Notes under the pieces: model-generated
The model's input: only the letters and a program-made list of their open reading frames with translations
What the model was told of the DNA's origin: nothing
The model's database searches: none
Assembly (NCBI GenBank): GCA_029717555.1
Contig: JAMDHS010000023.1
Location: 186,001 to 250,000 of the forward strand
Reading direction: 5' to 3'
Source of the DNA: Peribolospora baueri
Taxonomy: Eukaryota > Basidiomycota > Peribolosporomycetes > Peribolosporales > Peribolosporaceae
DNA length: 64,000 nt
Program-made: the position numbers and the translations under genes
Part shown: positions 54,898 through 64,000 of the stretch, piece by piece
Numbering within the stretch: position 1 is the first letter of the stretch
Layout: each line of letters opens with the position of its first letter

Positions 54898-57800
54898 TTA
54901 CAAGACCACCTTTCGGTTCTCCATCTCGAACTCTTCTCGCCTCCCGTTGCCGTCGTCGGTCGCCGTCGAGCTCGAAGCCGAATGAGACGGCGACGCGCGA
55001 GGTTGTGCCGGTTGAGCAAGCACGCTGGGGGGCTGAGAGTAGACTTCCCGAAGCTTTTGCTCCACCAGCTTCTTCACTCTGCGTGATGTGAACACACGCA
55101 CAGAAACAAAGTGGTGTCCGTCAGGCGACCGAGTGAAAGGGTTGCCATATGTGCGATGGTCGATCTAACTCACTCTTTGAAAACGGCCTTGCCCACCGTC
55201 ATCATAGGTCCAAGGAGAGAGAACTGGACCGCCACGTAGCTGTCGGGCGAAACAATGCGATTCGACAAGTGAGCAAGGACCAAAGTGAGCTATCCCTCTT
55301 TCGGACAGCTTTAAGGGGCACACTCACAAAGACGCGCCGAGAATGCAGAGCGAAGCGAACAAGAACGGGCTCGACAGCACCGCGATAGCCTCGTTCCAGC
55401 CGAGGACGACGAGCACGGCGTATATCCAATACGGTATCTGAGCGATGCTACTGACCGTGCTCCGCTTCGCCTCCACGTAGTACGCGTCAGCCTCCTTGCG
55501 GAAGCGGGAGATGATCTCGTTCTGCTTTGTCTCGGTGAAGATGGTCAATGTCGAGTCAAAGTCGAACCCTGGCTCGTCGTCCGTCGTATCATCGGCTTCG
55601 GAGGAGGGGAGGCTGATCATCAGGTTCGGGTCCGTAGGGGCAATCTTGGCGTAGATGGGAATGAGGGCTAGCGTCTGCGAGCAGAAGAGAAGGAGCCTGC
55701 TCAGTTACACCTCGACAGGGCTACTCTGCGCACTCAGTCGGTCTCTGAGATGTCCAACCACTCACTGCATCCCTCGCCGTCCGGAAAGCGCCGTCGATAT
55801 CATCATCAGGCTTCCAAACCCTCGGCACGCCATCCTTGTCATACCTAAACTTGTCCTCGAACAATGTGCGCAGTTTGATGAGCAAGACAGCATCAGCAGT
55901 CTGTTCATCCACCTTGGACCGCAAGGCCAGCCATGAGCGGCGGCGGAGAAGGGTGAGGGAAGATTGGTTTTCTTCCTCGGTACAGTTGAAGCCTGAGGAG
56001 ACCGGAAGAAAGAGAGTGGGGTCGCGTGTGAGCAAAGAAAGGGCAAATCCAGACGCCGCCATCGAACAACGAGCAGGAGCAAGTACAACAACGAGCTCAC
56101 TCGTCGCCTTCTTGAGGTAAGTCGTCTCGGCCTTGTCGAGAGCGTCATTGAAAGCTTTCAGGATCTTGTCCCACATGTCCACTGACGGCTTGTTGAGCGC
56201 CAGCTCCGTGGGTTCGGCCACCTGCTTCTTGATGTTCCTCTGAAAACGGAGGTATGAAGGAGCTCATGGTGAGCAGACCGAGCGACAAGACGTAGCCAGC
56301 CACACAGGGCACATGCGCCAAGTCACTCACCTCTATTTGAGTGACCATCTTCTTCGTCTCCTCTACCCGACTTTGGTCAGCGACCTGCGTGATGTCTTCC
56401 CGGAGTTGCGCAAACTCTTCGTCGAAAGACCAGTCCGTGTCCTTGAGGAGGATGGCTTCAAAACGGCACGATAAATAAACGCACAAGGTTGAGCTCAGGC
56501 GTCCAAGGGACACGCATGGGCTTATACGCGGTGGAAGGAAGAAAGGACTCACCATTGGCCGCCTCCTCGAAGGCACCCTCGGCCTTTTGCCTCTCCGACT
56601 TGACTACTTGGGCAAAATCGTACCCTTCTCCCTTGAGCTTGTCCAAGATGGAAGCCTTGAATTCCTTCAGCACGTCCTTGTGTAGATTCTTGAGCTGGCC
56701 GAGGAAGAAAGGAGAGAGTGTGGAATTGAGCTTGTCGAGGAGGTCAGAGCGCTTGCGGCGGTACACCTCGGCGTGGTAGCGAGAGGCGGCCGTGTCGAAC
56801 TTGACTGCGGAGGACGAGACACGAGAAGCGCTTGGATTGAGTGGGACGGCTTGATGGCGACGCTCTACATGCTCACGAAAGTAACTCACCGAGTGCAGCC
56901 TTCCTGTGCTTCTCCATGTCAGCTCCAAGCTCCGGGATGACCTTGCCAGCTTCGACTGGCCGACGGAAGCCCTTGACGTCGTTGCCGAACACGGCGAAAG
57001 CGCCGTTGGCGATCTCGTCGCAGCGGAACTGAGCGAGCAGTTCCTGTTGCGTGGGGAGGTCGAGATCCTTGTTCGTCATGACTTGTTGCTGGAAGACGAA
57101 AGGACGTGGAAAAGCGATCGAAGAGCCAGTGATCAGAGACGAGGTTGAAAGGAAGTGTGATGAGATGCAAAAGACAAGAAGACTAACCCAAATGCCCTCC
57201 ATGTAGTGCCCGAGACCGTCGGCAGGGATGCGCTTGTGGTAATTAGGACGGAAGACAAAGTTGGGGTCCTTGCGATCGATGAAACGACGTCGCAGGTTGA
57301 GGACCTCCTTCTCGAACTCCTGGGGTAGGAGGATCTTGTGCGGCAGGGTGGTGAACATCATATCGAAGTAGTCAGAGATCTTGCAGTCCTCAAGACCTTC
57401 CGGCTGGACCGTACGGGGACCGTCGCGAAGAAGAGGGTGTTTGGTCAGATCGACTCGCCAATAAGAGACATAACTTCCTCCATGTATACGGCTGAGAGAG
57501 ATGTTCACCTTGGAGAGCCCACTCCAGATCTTCTCCAAATCGGAGGCAATAGTATTGGACAGGTTAGAGAGCGGAGTGTGTCCGACGTGGTCGCGGATGA
57601 CGAAAAGAAGGAGCGTCTTGTCTTTCGATGCGCCACTGCGCAAGTCAGAAACCAGAACAAGTCAGAACAAGTCAGCATCCGTCGGGACAAGATGCGAACT
57701 GTGGTAATCCCGAAGAGCAACAGAGGCTAAACGGCGAAGAACACGCACTTCCTGCCCTTGCTCGTCTGGAACAGACTCAAGTTGACCTCAAACACCGTCT

Positions 57801-58809
57801 TGAGCAAGCTCATGTTGGCACCCTGGTAGAGACCAACTTGGTGCTCCCACATGTTCACGATGAGGACCTCGGCGGAGGCCATGGAGAAGAGGGCGGACTT
57901 GCGTTCAAAGTCCTATGAAGGAATCGATCAAGGCGCTTCGACGGTGAGCAGGAGCAGGCCCCAAAATTCTGTTTCCAAAGCACGTTCACAGCATCGCTCA
58001 CCTGGTCCTCTCCCCTTTCACGGCCGTCCGTACCCTCCACGTCCATGACGAGCACGTCCATATCCTGGCCCGGACACATCCATATGCCCTTCGTGGTTTG
58101 CCGCCTCTGAGACTCGTCCATCACATCGAACGTCGTCCCGAACAGACGGTTGAGAAGCGTACCTTTCAGGAGAATGGGGGGCCGGGGGGGGGGGAGGGGG
58201 GGGGGAAGGAGAAAGGGCAGAAGAGGCCTGTGTCGGCACTCTAGTCGAGTATGGCGACCCGCGGACGCCCGCAACCCCGTGTGTGTGTGCTTCATTGAAG
58301 CGTTCAAGAAATGAAGAAGCTTCACTCACTCTTACCGGTGGACTGAGATCCGAAGACGGCGACAACGTCGTAGGAGAAACCCTTATCGAGCAGGCCCCAC
58401 TGATCCATGTTTTTGTCCACTTCCGACCTGGAGGCAAGTGGAGGGGGAATGTGGGGCCATTGAGCTTTGTGCCGTCGAACTCGAATCGAGTCGGGGGTTC
58501 CTGATCGGCTCCCCCGCCGTGATGACAGAAATGATGGCCCTTCGCTCCCCTCTCCCGGGCCCCTGTCGCCTTCGTTATTGGAACTCACGAAAATCGCTGC
58601 TCCTCATCGATGATCTGAAGCCTCTCTTGTCCCTTTAGATTACCCTTCGCGATCCGCCGCCCTCCTTCTCCGTCCTCCCCATCACCGGGGCCGGTCCCGT
58701 TGGCATTCACGACCTTCTCTCCCGCCTCCACCAAGGATGCCTCGGCGGAGATAAGCGTGGGGTCGGAGGAAAGCAGGTTTGGGGTTGTGGTGCTGCTGCT
58801 GTTTTCCAT
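54898..58809 (-). CDS. SEY1: Sey1/RHD3 dynamin-like GTPase for ER membrane fusion
   Basis: Drives homotypic fusion of ER tubules. The start [20 protein letters not shown] is a polar cytosolic tail. The GTPase domain shows [21 protein letters not shown]-loop GSQSTGKS (split by an intron), [20 protein letters not shown] (G2), [14 protein letters not shown] (G3), [11 protein letters not shown] (G4, RD) and [12 protein letters not shown]. The helical bundle follows: [120 protein letters not shown] and [17 protein letters not shown]. Two C-terminal membrane segments form the hairpin ([14 protein letters not shown] and [14 protein letters not shown]). An amphipathic tail ([17 protein letters not shown]) ends at 54898-54900. 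About eleven exons join in frame; the gene is intact. Confidence 0.94.
58176..58205. repeat. G/C homopolymer run in a SEY1 intron
   Basis: Thirty bases of almost pure G (+ strand) interrupted by cc and one a. As read by SEY1 it is a C tract about 40 nt upstream of the acceptor before LLNRLFG, so it serves as an extreme polypyrimidine tract. Confidence 0.8.
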
Positions 58810-59502
58810 GCCAGGCTGGATGGGGGCGACGGGCGGAGAGGGATGATCAGAAGCCGAGCGGGGAGTAAGGGGCGAGGGTGGAAGAAGGGGTGGGGGCGGC
58901 GATGCGATGCGATGCGATATGATATGATGTGATGACGATTGTGCTGATCGACGGCGGACCACAGAGGATCTACGCGTGACACACACGTACGGTGGTAGGT
59001 GGGTGGACGAAGAGCAGGCGCCACTTGATAGGGTGACCGCCCGGTTTGTGCGGTAGCGCTCTGGACGCAAAGGGGTTGTCGAAGGAGGAGCGAGTAGGAC
59101 GGGTGCGGTGGCGGAGACGAGGGACGTTCCGATGGAGCTGAGGAACCTTGTGGGCCGTGAAAGAGAAGCAGGCGACTCCAGAGAAGCTGAAGAGGGAATC
59201 CCACGACGGCCTCGATCGGGGGCGCACAGAGCCCGAGAGCGGATTAGGGTTACGATAGTCGCCGGTCAAGTCTCGCACAGATGCCACATTCAGTGGACAT
59301 CCACGCGACGCAGCGCCATCTGCGAAGGGAACTGGGAAAGGACGACCGTTCCTTAATCGAATACCATATGTCGCGCGTCCCATGTCGTGTCTTCGTTTCC
59401 TCTTGCCAGAAAGACAATGCCCATCCAGAAGCTACAGTGCGCCGATTAGATTTACATTCAGGGAGGATCACCGGAACGAGGTGAAGAAGAAACCCAACGA
59501 GT
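58810..59502. other. SEY1 promoter side and downstream flank of the oxidoreductase locus
   Basis: No gene is seen. A short gatgcgatgcgatatgatat repeat lies near 58903-58930 in the SEY1 leader. Confidence 0.4.
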
Positions 59503-59715
59503 TCATGTCCTGAGGGACAAAGCTAACAATGGCATCATCCCCCTCGCTTCAAAATTTTCCCAGCCTACACCCTTAAACGACACGAACCTCTCCTCGGGAT
59601 CGTACTTGAGCTTGATCTCCTTCAACCGGGCATAGTGGTCGGCGAAGGACGAGTCAGAGCTGGGATGCAAATATCCTAACCCCACCTGTCCTCGCTTTTT
59701 CGCTGACCCCATCTC
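59503..59715 (-). pseudogene. C-terminal fragment of a berberine-bridge-type FAD oxidoreductase
   Basis: On the - strand the residues SFADHYARLKEIKLKYDPEE followed by RFVSFKGVGWENF match the BBE C-terminal domain, which closes over the FAD-binding fold. The block is followed by EARGMMPLLALSLRT and a stop at 59503-59505. The catalytic-side substrate domain that should precede it on this strand is not here; it lies on the opposite strand immediately to the right. See the middle and N-terminal pieces. Confidence 0.8.
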
Positions 59716-60934
59716 CTCCCGGCCGTAATCGTTAGCTCTGGCGTTCAGTGGAACGAGGTGTATGCAGCCGCCGCGGAGCGCAACCTGACTGTCGTCGGAG
59801 GCGTCTCTGCCGGCGGCAGCGTCGGCACTGGCGGCGGGTGTATTCTCGGCGCCGGGTATTCTATCTTGTCGCCGACGTATGGGCTAGGTGCGTTCAAGAT
59901 GCATACTTGGTTTCTTTCGCAAGCTGAAAGGGGCTTCAGCGCCATGCTCATTTGTGTGGACGGTCAGGCGTGGCGTGGACAACGTGCTCCAATTCGACGT
60001 CGTCTTGGCGAGCGGCGAGATCGTGTCCGCCTCGTCCAGTAGCAACTCGGACCTCTTCTGGGCGTTGCGCGGAGGGGGCGGCGGTACCTTTGGCGTCGTG
60101 ACCAGCGTCACGTACCGCGTCCGCCCGGCGACGCCGGCTCTGGGCGCTCTCTGCGCTGTGAACGTGACGAGCGCCGAGGGTTACGAGGAGCTCCTGACAC
60201 GGCTCATCCGCGGCCTGCCGAACGCGACGGATGCGGGCTGGGGCATGTACGTCGTGATGTCCGGCGAGATCCCCAGCAGCTTCGCAACCTGGCTGTGAAC
60301 GCCTTGCATCCCAACTCGACCGACATGGCGCACGCCACGACCGTTCAGCCGCTCCTGGCCGAACTGGCATCGGTTCCCGGGGCGACAGCGCAAAGCTTCA
60401 CGGTGCCTTACCAAGGTGGCTTCTACGATTGGTATAAGGAGTACGAAACAAACGGGACTCAGGTCGGCGCCCCGGACATCCTCGGGTCGAGGCTCATGAG
60501 CCGTGACGCCCACTTGAACAAGGCCCGAGACGCCGCCAAGATCTGGGCGCGGACTCCTGGCCTCGGCATCAAGTGAGTACTGTTCGGATGTCGTAGCGTC
60601 CGCAGTTCCATCTCCATGAAGCATGGAACGGCTGGGTCGCTCATCGCTCATCGATTACATGCCTCGCCCTTCACTCGCTTCTGTCCGCCATCGTCGTCCC
60701 GTCCCACCCAGCGTCATCGCCGGCGGTGCAGTCAATCGGCCCGACGAGGCCTCTACCGGCCTCAACCCGGCGTGGCGCCGCGCCATCTCCAGCGTGTCCA
60801 TCTCAGAATCGTGGGCCGATAACGCGACGGTGGCGGAGCAAGACGCGGTGCAGGCGATGGTGACGTCGCAGACGATGGCGTTGGACTCCTCGAGCCCGGC
60901 GGAGGGGCGTACGTGAACGAGGCGGACCCGGGAG
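59716..60934 (+). pseudogene. Inverted middle of the same FAD oxidoreductase gene
   Basis: On the + strand this segment encodes the FAD-binding and substrate domains: VSSGVQWNEVYAAAAERNLT, VVGGVSAGGSVGTGGGCILG with [13 protein letters not shown] (the Cys-containing FAD-attachment loop), then [20 protein letters not shown] and [20 protein letters not shown]. The substrate domain continues with [56 protein letters not shown] and IAGGAVNRPDEASTGLNPAW, up to YVNEADPG near 60930. It has no signal peptide or start of its own, and no C-terminal KYDPEERF block. Single-base frame breaks are seen near 60280 (GEIPSS to RNLAVN) and near 60904 (SSPAEG to YVNEADP). About 60 residues expected before VQWNEVY, including the His-containing FAD loop, are absent. 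Confidence 0.82.
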
Positions 60935-61373
60935 AAACTTGAAAGCGGTCACAATGTCCTGCACCCGATGGACCTCGACGGCGAGCGACGGCACGCTGCC
61001 CTGGTCGCAGGTGGCAGTTCTGGGGCCTGCAATCTCGCAGTCCTCCTTCCTCCGTGCCGTTGGCCGCGATCAGAGTCTCCCAGTTGGTGTTCTGCATCGC
61101 GCCCGGCTGGTCGGCGCGCCATGTGGCGTTCGTCCACTGCGTCTGCGCCTGCGTGCACGCCGAGGCGGAGTAATGCGGGTCGTGGCAGGGAAAGGCGGGC
61201 GGGCGCGGACGGAGGAGCGGGGTGGAGAGGGAGGCGGAGAAGGCGTCCAGCTCGGCTTGCGAGGGCAAACAAGGCTGGCCGGGCCGGCAGAAGCAGCGCT
61301 GCCGCTGTTGTGGTCCGCTCGCGCCTGCCCGGAGGAAGGGGAGGAGGATAGCGAGGGGAAAGAGGATGTGCAT
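60935..61373 (-). pseudogene. N-terminal fragment of the same FAD oxidoreductase gene
   Basis: On the - strand from ATG 61373 there is a signal peptide (MHILFPLAILLPFLRAGASG) and the secreted BBE N-terminus. This has CFCRPGQPCLPSQAELDAFS, then FPCHDPHYSASACTQAQTQW, WRADQPGAMQNTNWETLI and DCEIAGPRTATCDQGSVPSL with AVEVHRVQDIVTAFKF. The last block is a different frame from NWETLI; no GT donor lies between, so it is a single-base break (about 61043). After TAFKF the gene stops making sense on this strand, because the continuation is on the + strand starting at the far end of the inverted block (59716). Secreted BBE enzymes oxidise carbohydrates or alkaloid-like substrates with doubly linked FAD. 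Confidence 0.82.
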
Positions 61374-63591
61374 CGCTGGGTCGGCTGTGGGGTTTGGAGA
61401 AAGAAGCGAGGAGGGAGGGCTCTGACGAGGACGGCATGCGTCTCCTATTGAATTTTTGCGTCATGCTGCGAGGTCATCTCAGGCTCTTCCTGACGTCATA
61501 CGAAGCGAAGCCTGGCGACTCGCCCGCTGTGGCTCCAACATGCGGACGAGGTCAGTGGGATGGATAGAGAGCGGTGGAACAGATGCGGAGTGAAATTGGG
61601 CGAAAGAGCGGATGGGCAAATGCAGGCGTCCTCGACATGGTCCACATGGCCCAGCCTGTCCAGCTCGCTGGTGGAGTCCGTGGCAAAGGCGTAGGTTAGC
61701 ACAGCGAGGGGGACGTGCGCACTTTGCTTCTTGCGCTTGGACGTTGACGATCGCTGCAAGCAATGCGTGATCGGTGGAAACGCGCGGGCGAGACACGAGA
61801 AACGCACTGCCACCACGCACGCACGCACACATGGGCAACGTCGAACGTGCTCTGCGACTCGGACTGAAGTGGCCCTGCAAGTAAGGCGCTTTACAGTGCG
61901 GTATGTAGGTACCTGCTACACCCAACCAGCCCCCGAGACCCCATATCCCGCCCCGACAACATGCGAACCGCATCGACGCCCTGACTGCCCGCGGTCCACC
62001 GCAGCGCCGCCAGTCCAGAAGGGCGGGCTTCAGGCATGGTGTAAGGATCTGGCGTAAGAGAGACTGCAAGGAAGCCGCCCCGTTTCCTGAATCCGACGCG
62101 CAGCGGTCCAAACGAACCGCAAACCCACCTCTCCGGCGGCGTCAAGCTCACTCAGCATCGGGCGGGCCGGGGGAGGTCGGACCATATTAACTAGTCCGAC
62201 GATGCGGGTCCAGAAGGGGATGGCCACGGGATGCCCGGTCCGGAGGGTGGAGCTGTGGGACACGTCTTGGTCGGAAAGAGGGGTCGCTCTTCTGGCCAAA
62301 AGGGGACGAGTGTGCTCTCCGAGACTTGGGAAAGAGCAAACTATTTCCACATCCGTCCGAGGGGGCTCCTGATCTGATGTCGTCCTAATGAAGGCAGGTT
62401 GTAGTCAAGAGAACGCAGGGGGGTTGTCACAACTCGGCGTCGTTCTCGCCTCGGCTTGCCCACCGGCTGAGCCGAGCCGGTCGTCACGGCTACCACTCAC
62501 TTCCCTTCTCGCCAATGAGAGGCGTCCCATTTCCACTTACCCTGCGTCTTCACGTGGGCCGCCATCTCAATCTCAAGCACAGCCAGCCGTCTTTCGTTGC
62601 AGCTCCATCCCGGACGCGGTTCGCGAGAGCCATCGCGATCGGGGACACCGGCCGGGTCCGGGATCAAGCAGAAGGCCCGGGCCTTGGCCCTCATCGAGTG
62701 CGACGGGGCGCACGACGACACGGACGACTCGCAACACAAGCAAGCTGGAGACGGAGACGGACTTGCGATCCCTCGATCCCACCCACGTTTGGGTGCCTGT
62801 GGGTGGGAACAAGAAGCTGTCCACACTCCCGCCGCCGATCGGCTGAATCGGCCAGGCGTGCATAACCCTAACTGATCAACCGCCCTCCCTTCCGCCCAAA
62901 TTTTCCCGGCCTCGTCCTTCTTCAGCCACGACCCCACCCGTCTGCTCTCTGCAACGAACCACCAAGCCAACACTCGCACCGCCGCTTTCAATTCGTCAAA
63001 CCCAACACCCAAGCCTCTTCTCACCATCTATGGTCGATCCCAGTTTATCGTGCTCAAGCTCTCGATCGAGCCTTCTCAAGTGCGTACCAAGTTCTGCGCG
63101 CCCGCGCTGCCTTCACTCGTGCTCGTCTTTGTGGCCGGCATGGCCGACCGCATGTGGACGAAAGCTAGCTAATGCTTTCTTCTGTATCCATCTCTCCATC
63201 GCCGCTGTCCCGCCCTCGTCCTCTCTCTACTATCTTGTCTGCTGGCGACCCCGCGTACAGCTGCGTCCGTAGGCCTCGCCGCCACTCTTCCTCTGGCCTC
63301 TTGATTCTGTTCCTCGACTCCTCCGACAGGCCGCCGTAAGTTGGCCCATCCTCGTCGCCCCATCTCTAGCCGCCCAGGTTCCTTTCCCACCTCAAAAGTG
63401 TTTCAAGGACCTGGCCGGCGGCTCTTCTCCTGCACACCAGCCCTGCCGTGCTTTGCACTGCGCTGCTTACCATCCGCTTAACGAATACGCTGCCCAGACG
63501 AATCGAGGTTTGCGACGCCTTCGCCATAGAGCCTCACTGAACCACGCGCGCTATCTTCTCACACTCAACGAACTTGTCCTCGTCAGCCGCG
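61374..63591. other. Long intergenic region
   Basis: About 2.2 kb without a gene I can support. A perfect TGACGTCA palindrome (CREB/ATF-type site) sits at 61491-61498, about 120 nt upstream of the oxidoreductase N-terminal fragment. From about 62880 the sequence turns C/T-rich and leader-like. A candidate short first exon (MVDPSLSCSSSRSSLL, 63030-63078, followed by a GTGCGT donor) could belong to the gene that starts or continues at 63592; this is not proven. Confidence 0.4.
61491..61498. promoter_or_regulatory. TGACGTCA palindrome (CREB/ATF-type site)
   Basis: Exact 8-bp palindrome in the probable promoter of the broken oxidoreductase gene. A single site of this length is weak evidence. Confidence 0.3.
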
Positions 63592-64000
63592 ATGCCCGTG
63601 CTTTCCGCGCCTCTCAAGAAACTTCCTCTCCCCCTCACTCACTCTCGGACCATGACGCTAAGCGAGGTGGACGGGAATTATTTCGACGAGGCAGCTCCGC
63701 GCCGGCCATCGACTGCTGTCGGCGAGCGAGACGGTCGTGCAGTCAAGAACAACAGGGACATGGGGGACGGGGGTTGGTTTCGGCAGAGTCAAAGCGTCCC
63801 TCCGTCGCCGACGGGCGCTGTTGGAAACAAGGCGCCGTTGGCACTGGGACAGCCGTCTCAACCCCTGTCAGCCCGGCCGACGCGTAACAACACGCCTTCG
63901 CCGCCACGTTCACCTCAGGTTCCTCTTTCTGCCCCTGTATCCTCTCCCAAAGCTAAGCCCACCGCGGCTTCGGCGGTCATCAGAGACCAGCAAGGCGGCC
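63592..64000 (+). CDS. N-terminal part of a Ser/Pro-rich protein running out of the window (partial)
   Basis: From ATG 63592 the frame stays open for 136 codons to the last base. It begins MPVLSAPLKKLPLPLTHSRT and MTLSEVDGNYFDEAAPRRPS, and continues with a disordered Ser/Pro/Ala-rich stretch (PSPPRSPQVPLSAPVSSPKA). A second in-frame ATG (MTLSEVDG, 63652) could be the true start. No domain is visible yet, so I give no function. The composition resembles the N-termini of fungal signalling or cytoskeletal scaffolds. Overlapping frames (for example 63453-63887) are Arg-rich shadows. Confidence 0.55.
   Translation, partial: MPVLSAPLKKLPLPLTHSRTMTLSEVDGNYFDEAAPRRPSTAVGERDGRAVKNNRDMGDGGWFRQSQSVPPSPTGAVGNKAPLALGQPSQPLSARPTRNNTPSPPRSPQVPLSAPVSSPKAKPTAASAVIRDQQGG

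Noticed and set aside
61479-62111. 210-residue - strand frame upstream of the oxidoreductase fragments
   Set aside because: Arg/Cys/Ser-rich, typical of chance open frames in GC-rich DNA; no domain seen.
1-64000. Retroelements, virus-like elements, DNA transposons, CRISPR arrays, tRNA and 5S rRNA genes
   Set aside because: I looked for reverse-transcriptase, integrase, transposase and capsid motifs, terminal repeats, and tRNA B-box-like sequences and found none that I could support by eye; a covariance-model scan would be needed to exclude tRNAs.
1-64000. A bacterial-style operon or biosynthetic cluster
   Set aside because: Genes are spliced, on mixed strands and from unrelated housekeeping pathways; the CFEM, ABCG and oxidoreductase genes are too far apart to form a cluster.

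Overview
The window is a gene-dense, GC-rich piece of a fungal nuclear genome. Most genes are split by many short introns with GT...AG borders, and two exons are tiny (7 and 11 nt). CFEM and GPI-anchored surface proteins, a Spa2-type polarisome scaffold, a Sey1 GTPase and a small basidiomycete-type membrane protein point to a basidiomycete. Intron density and GC content fit a red-yeast relative (Pucciniomycotina, Microbotryomycetes), but that placement is inference.

Layout. 1-9.4 kb: the 3' end of an acidic protein (+), a decayed-looking peroxisomal carrier gene (-), SPA2 (-) with a minisatellite in one intron, and a small predicted mitochondrial membrane protein (-). 9.4-18.5 kb: KAP104/transportin (-), NAB2 (-) and a CFEM GPI protein (-). 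19.8-27.6 kb: an ABCG transporter with an EGF-like ectodomain (+), a coiled-coil orphan (+) and mitochondrial Mn-SOD (-). 28.4-29.2 kb: an AT-rich insert that is a partial mitochondrial small-subunit rRNA gene (a NUMT). 29.4-36.3 kb: RCC1 (-), COG5 (+) and a GPI surface protein (-). 37.3-47.4 kb: DNA polymerase kappa, Ap4A phosphorylase and neutral ceramidase, all (+). 47.7-58.8 kb: TAF12 (-), dephospho-CoA kinase (+), a small coiled-coil protein (+), a small membrane protein (+) and SEY1 (-). 59.5-61.4 kb: a berberine-bridge-type FAD oxidoreductase gene whose middle 1.2 kb is inverted relative to its two ends. 63.6-64 kb: the start of a gene that runs out of the window.

Most genes are unrelated housekeeping genes, but one functional cluster stands out. 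KAP104 lies directly beside NAB2, and in budding yeast Nab2 is a classic import cargo of Kap104. RCC1, which makes the RanGTP that releases such cargo, is about 12 kb further on.

The most unusual structures are the internally inverted oxidoreductase gene, whose breakpoints carry a 7-bp inverted match, the carrier gene with several frame breaks among otherwise intact neighbours, and the mitochondrial rRNA insert. I recognised no retroelement, DNA transposon, CRISPR array or tRNA gene.
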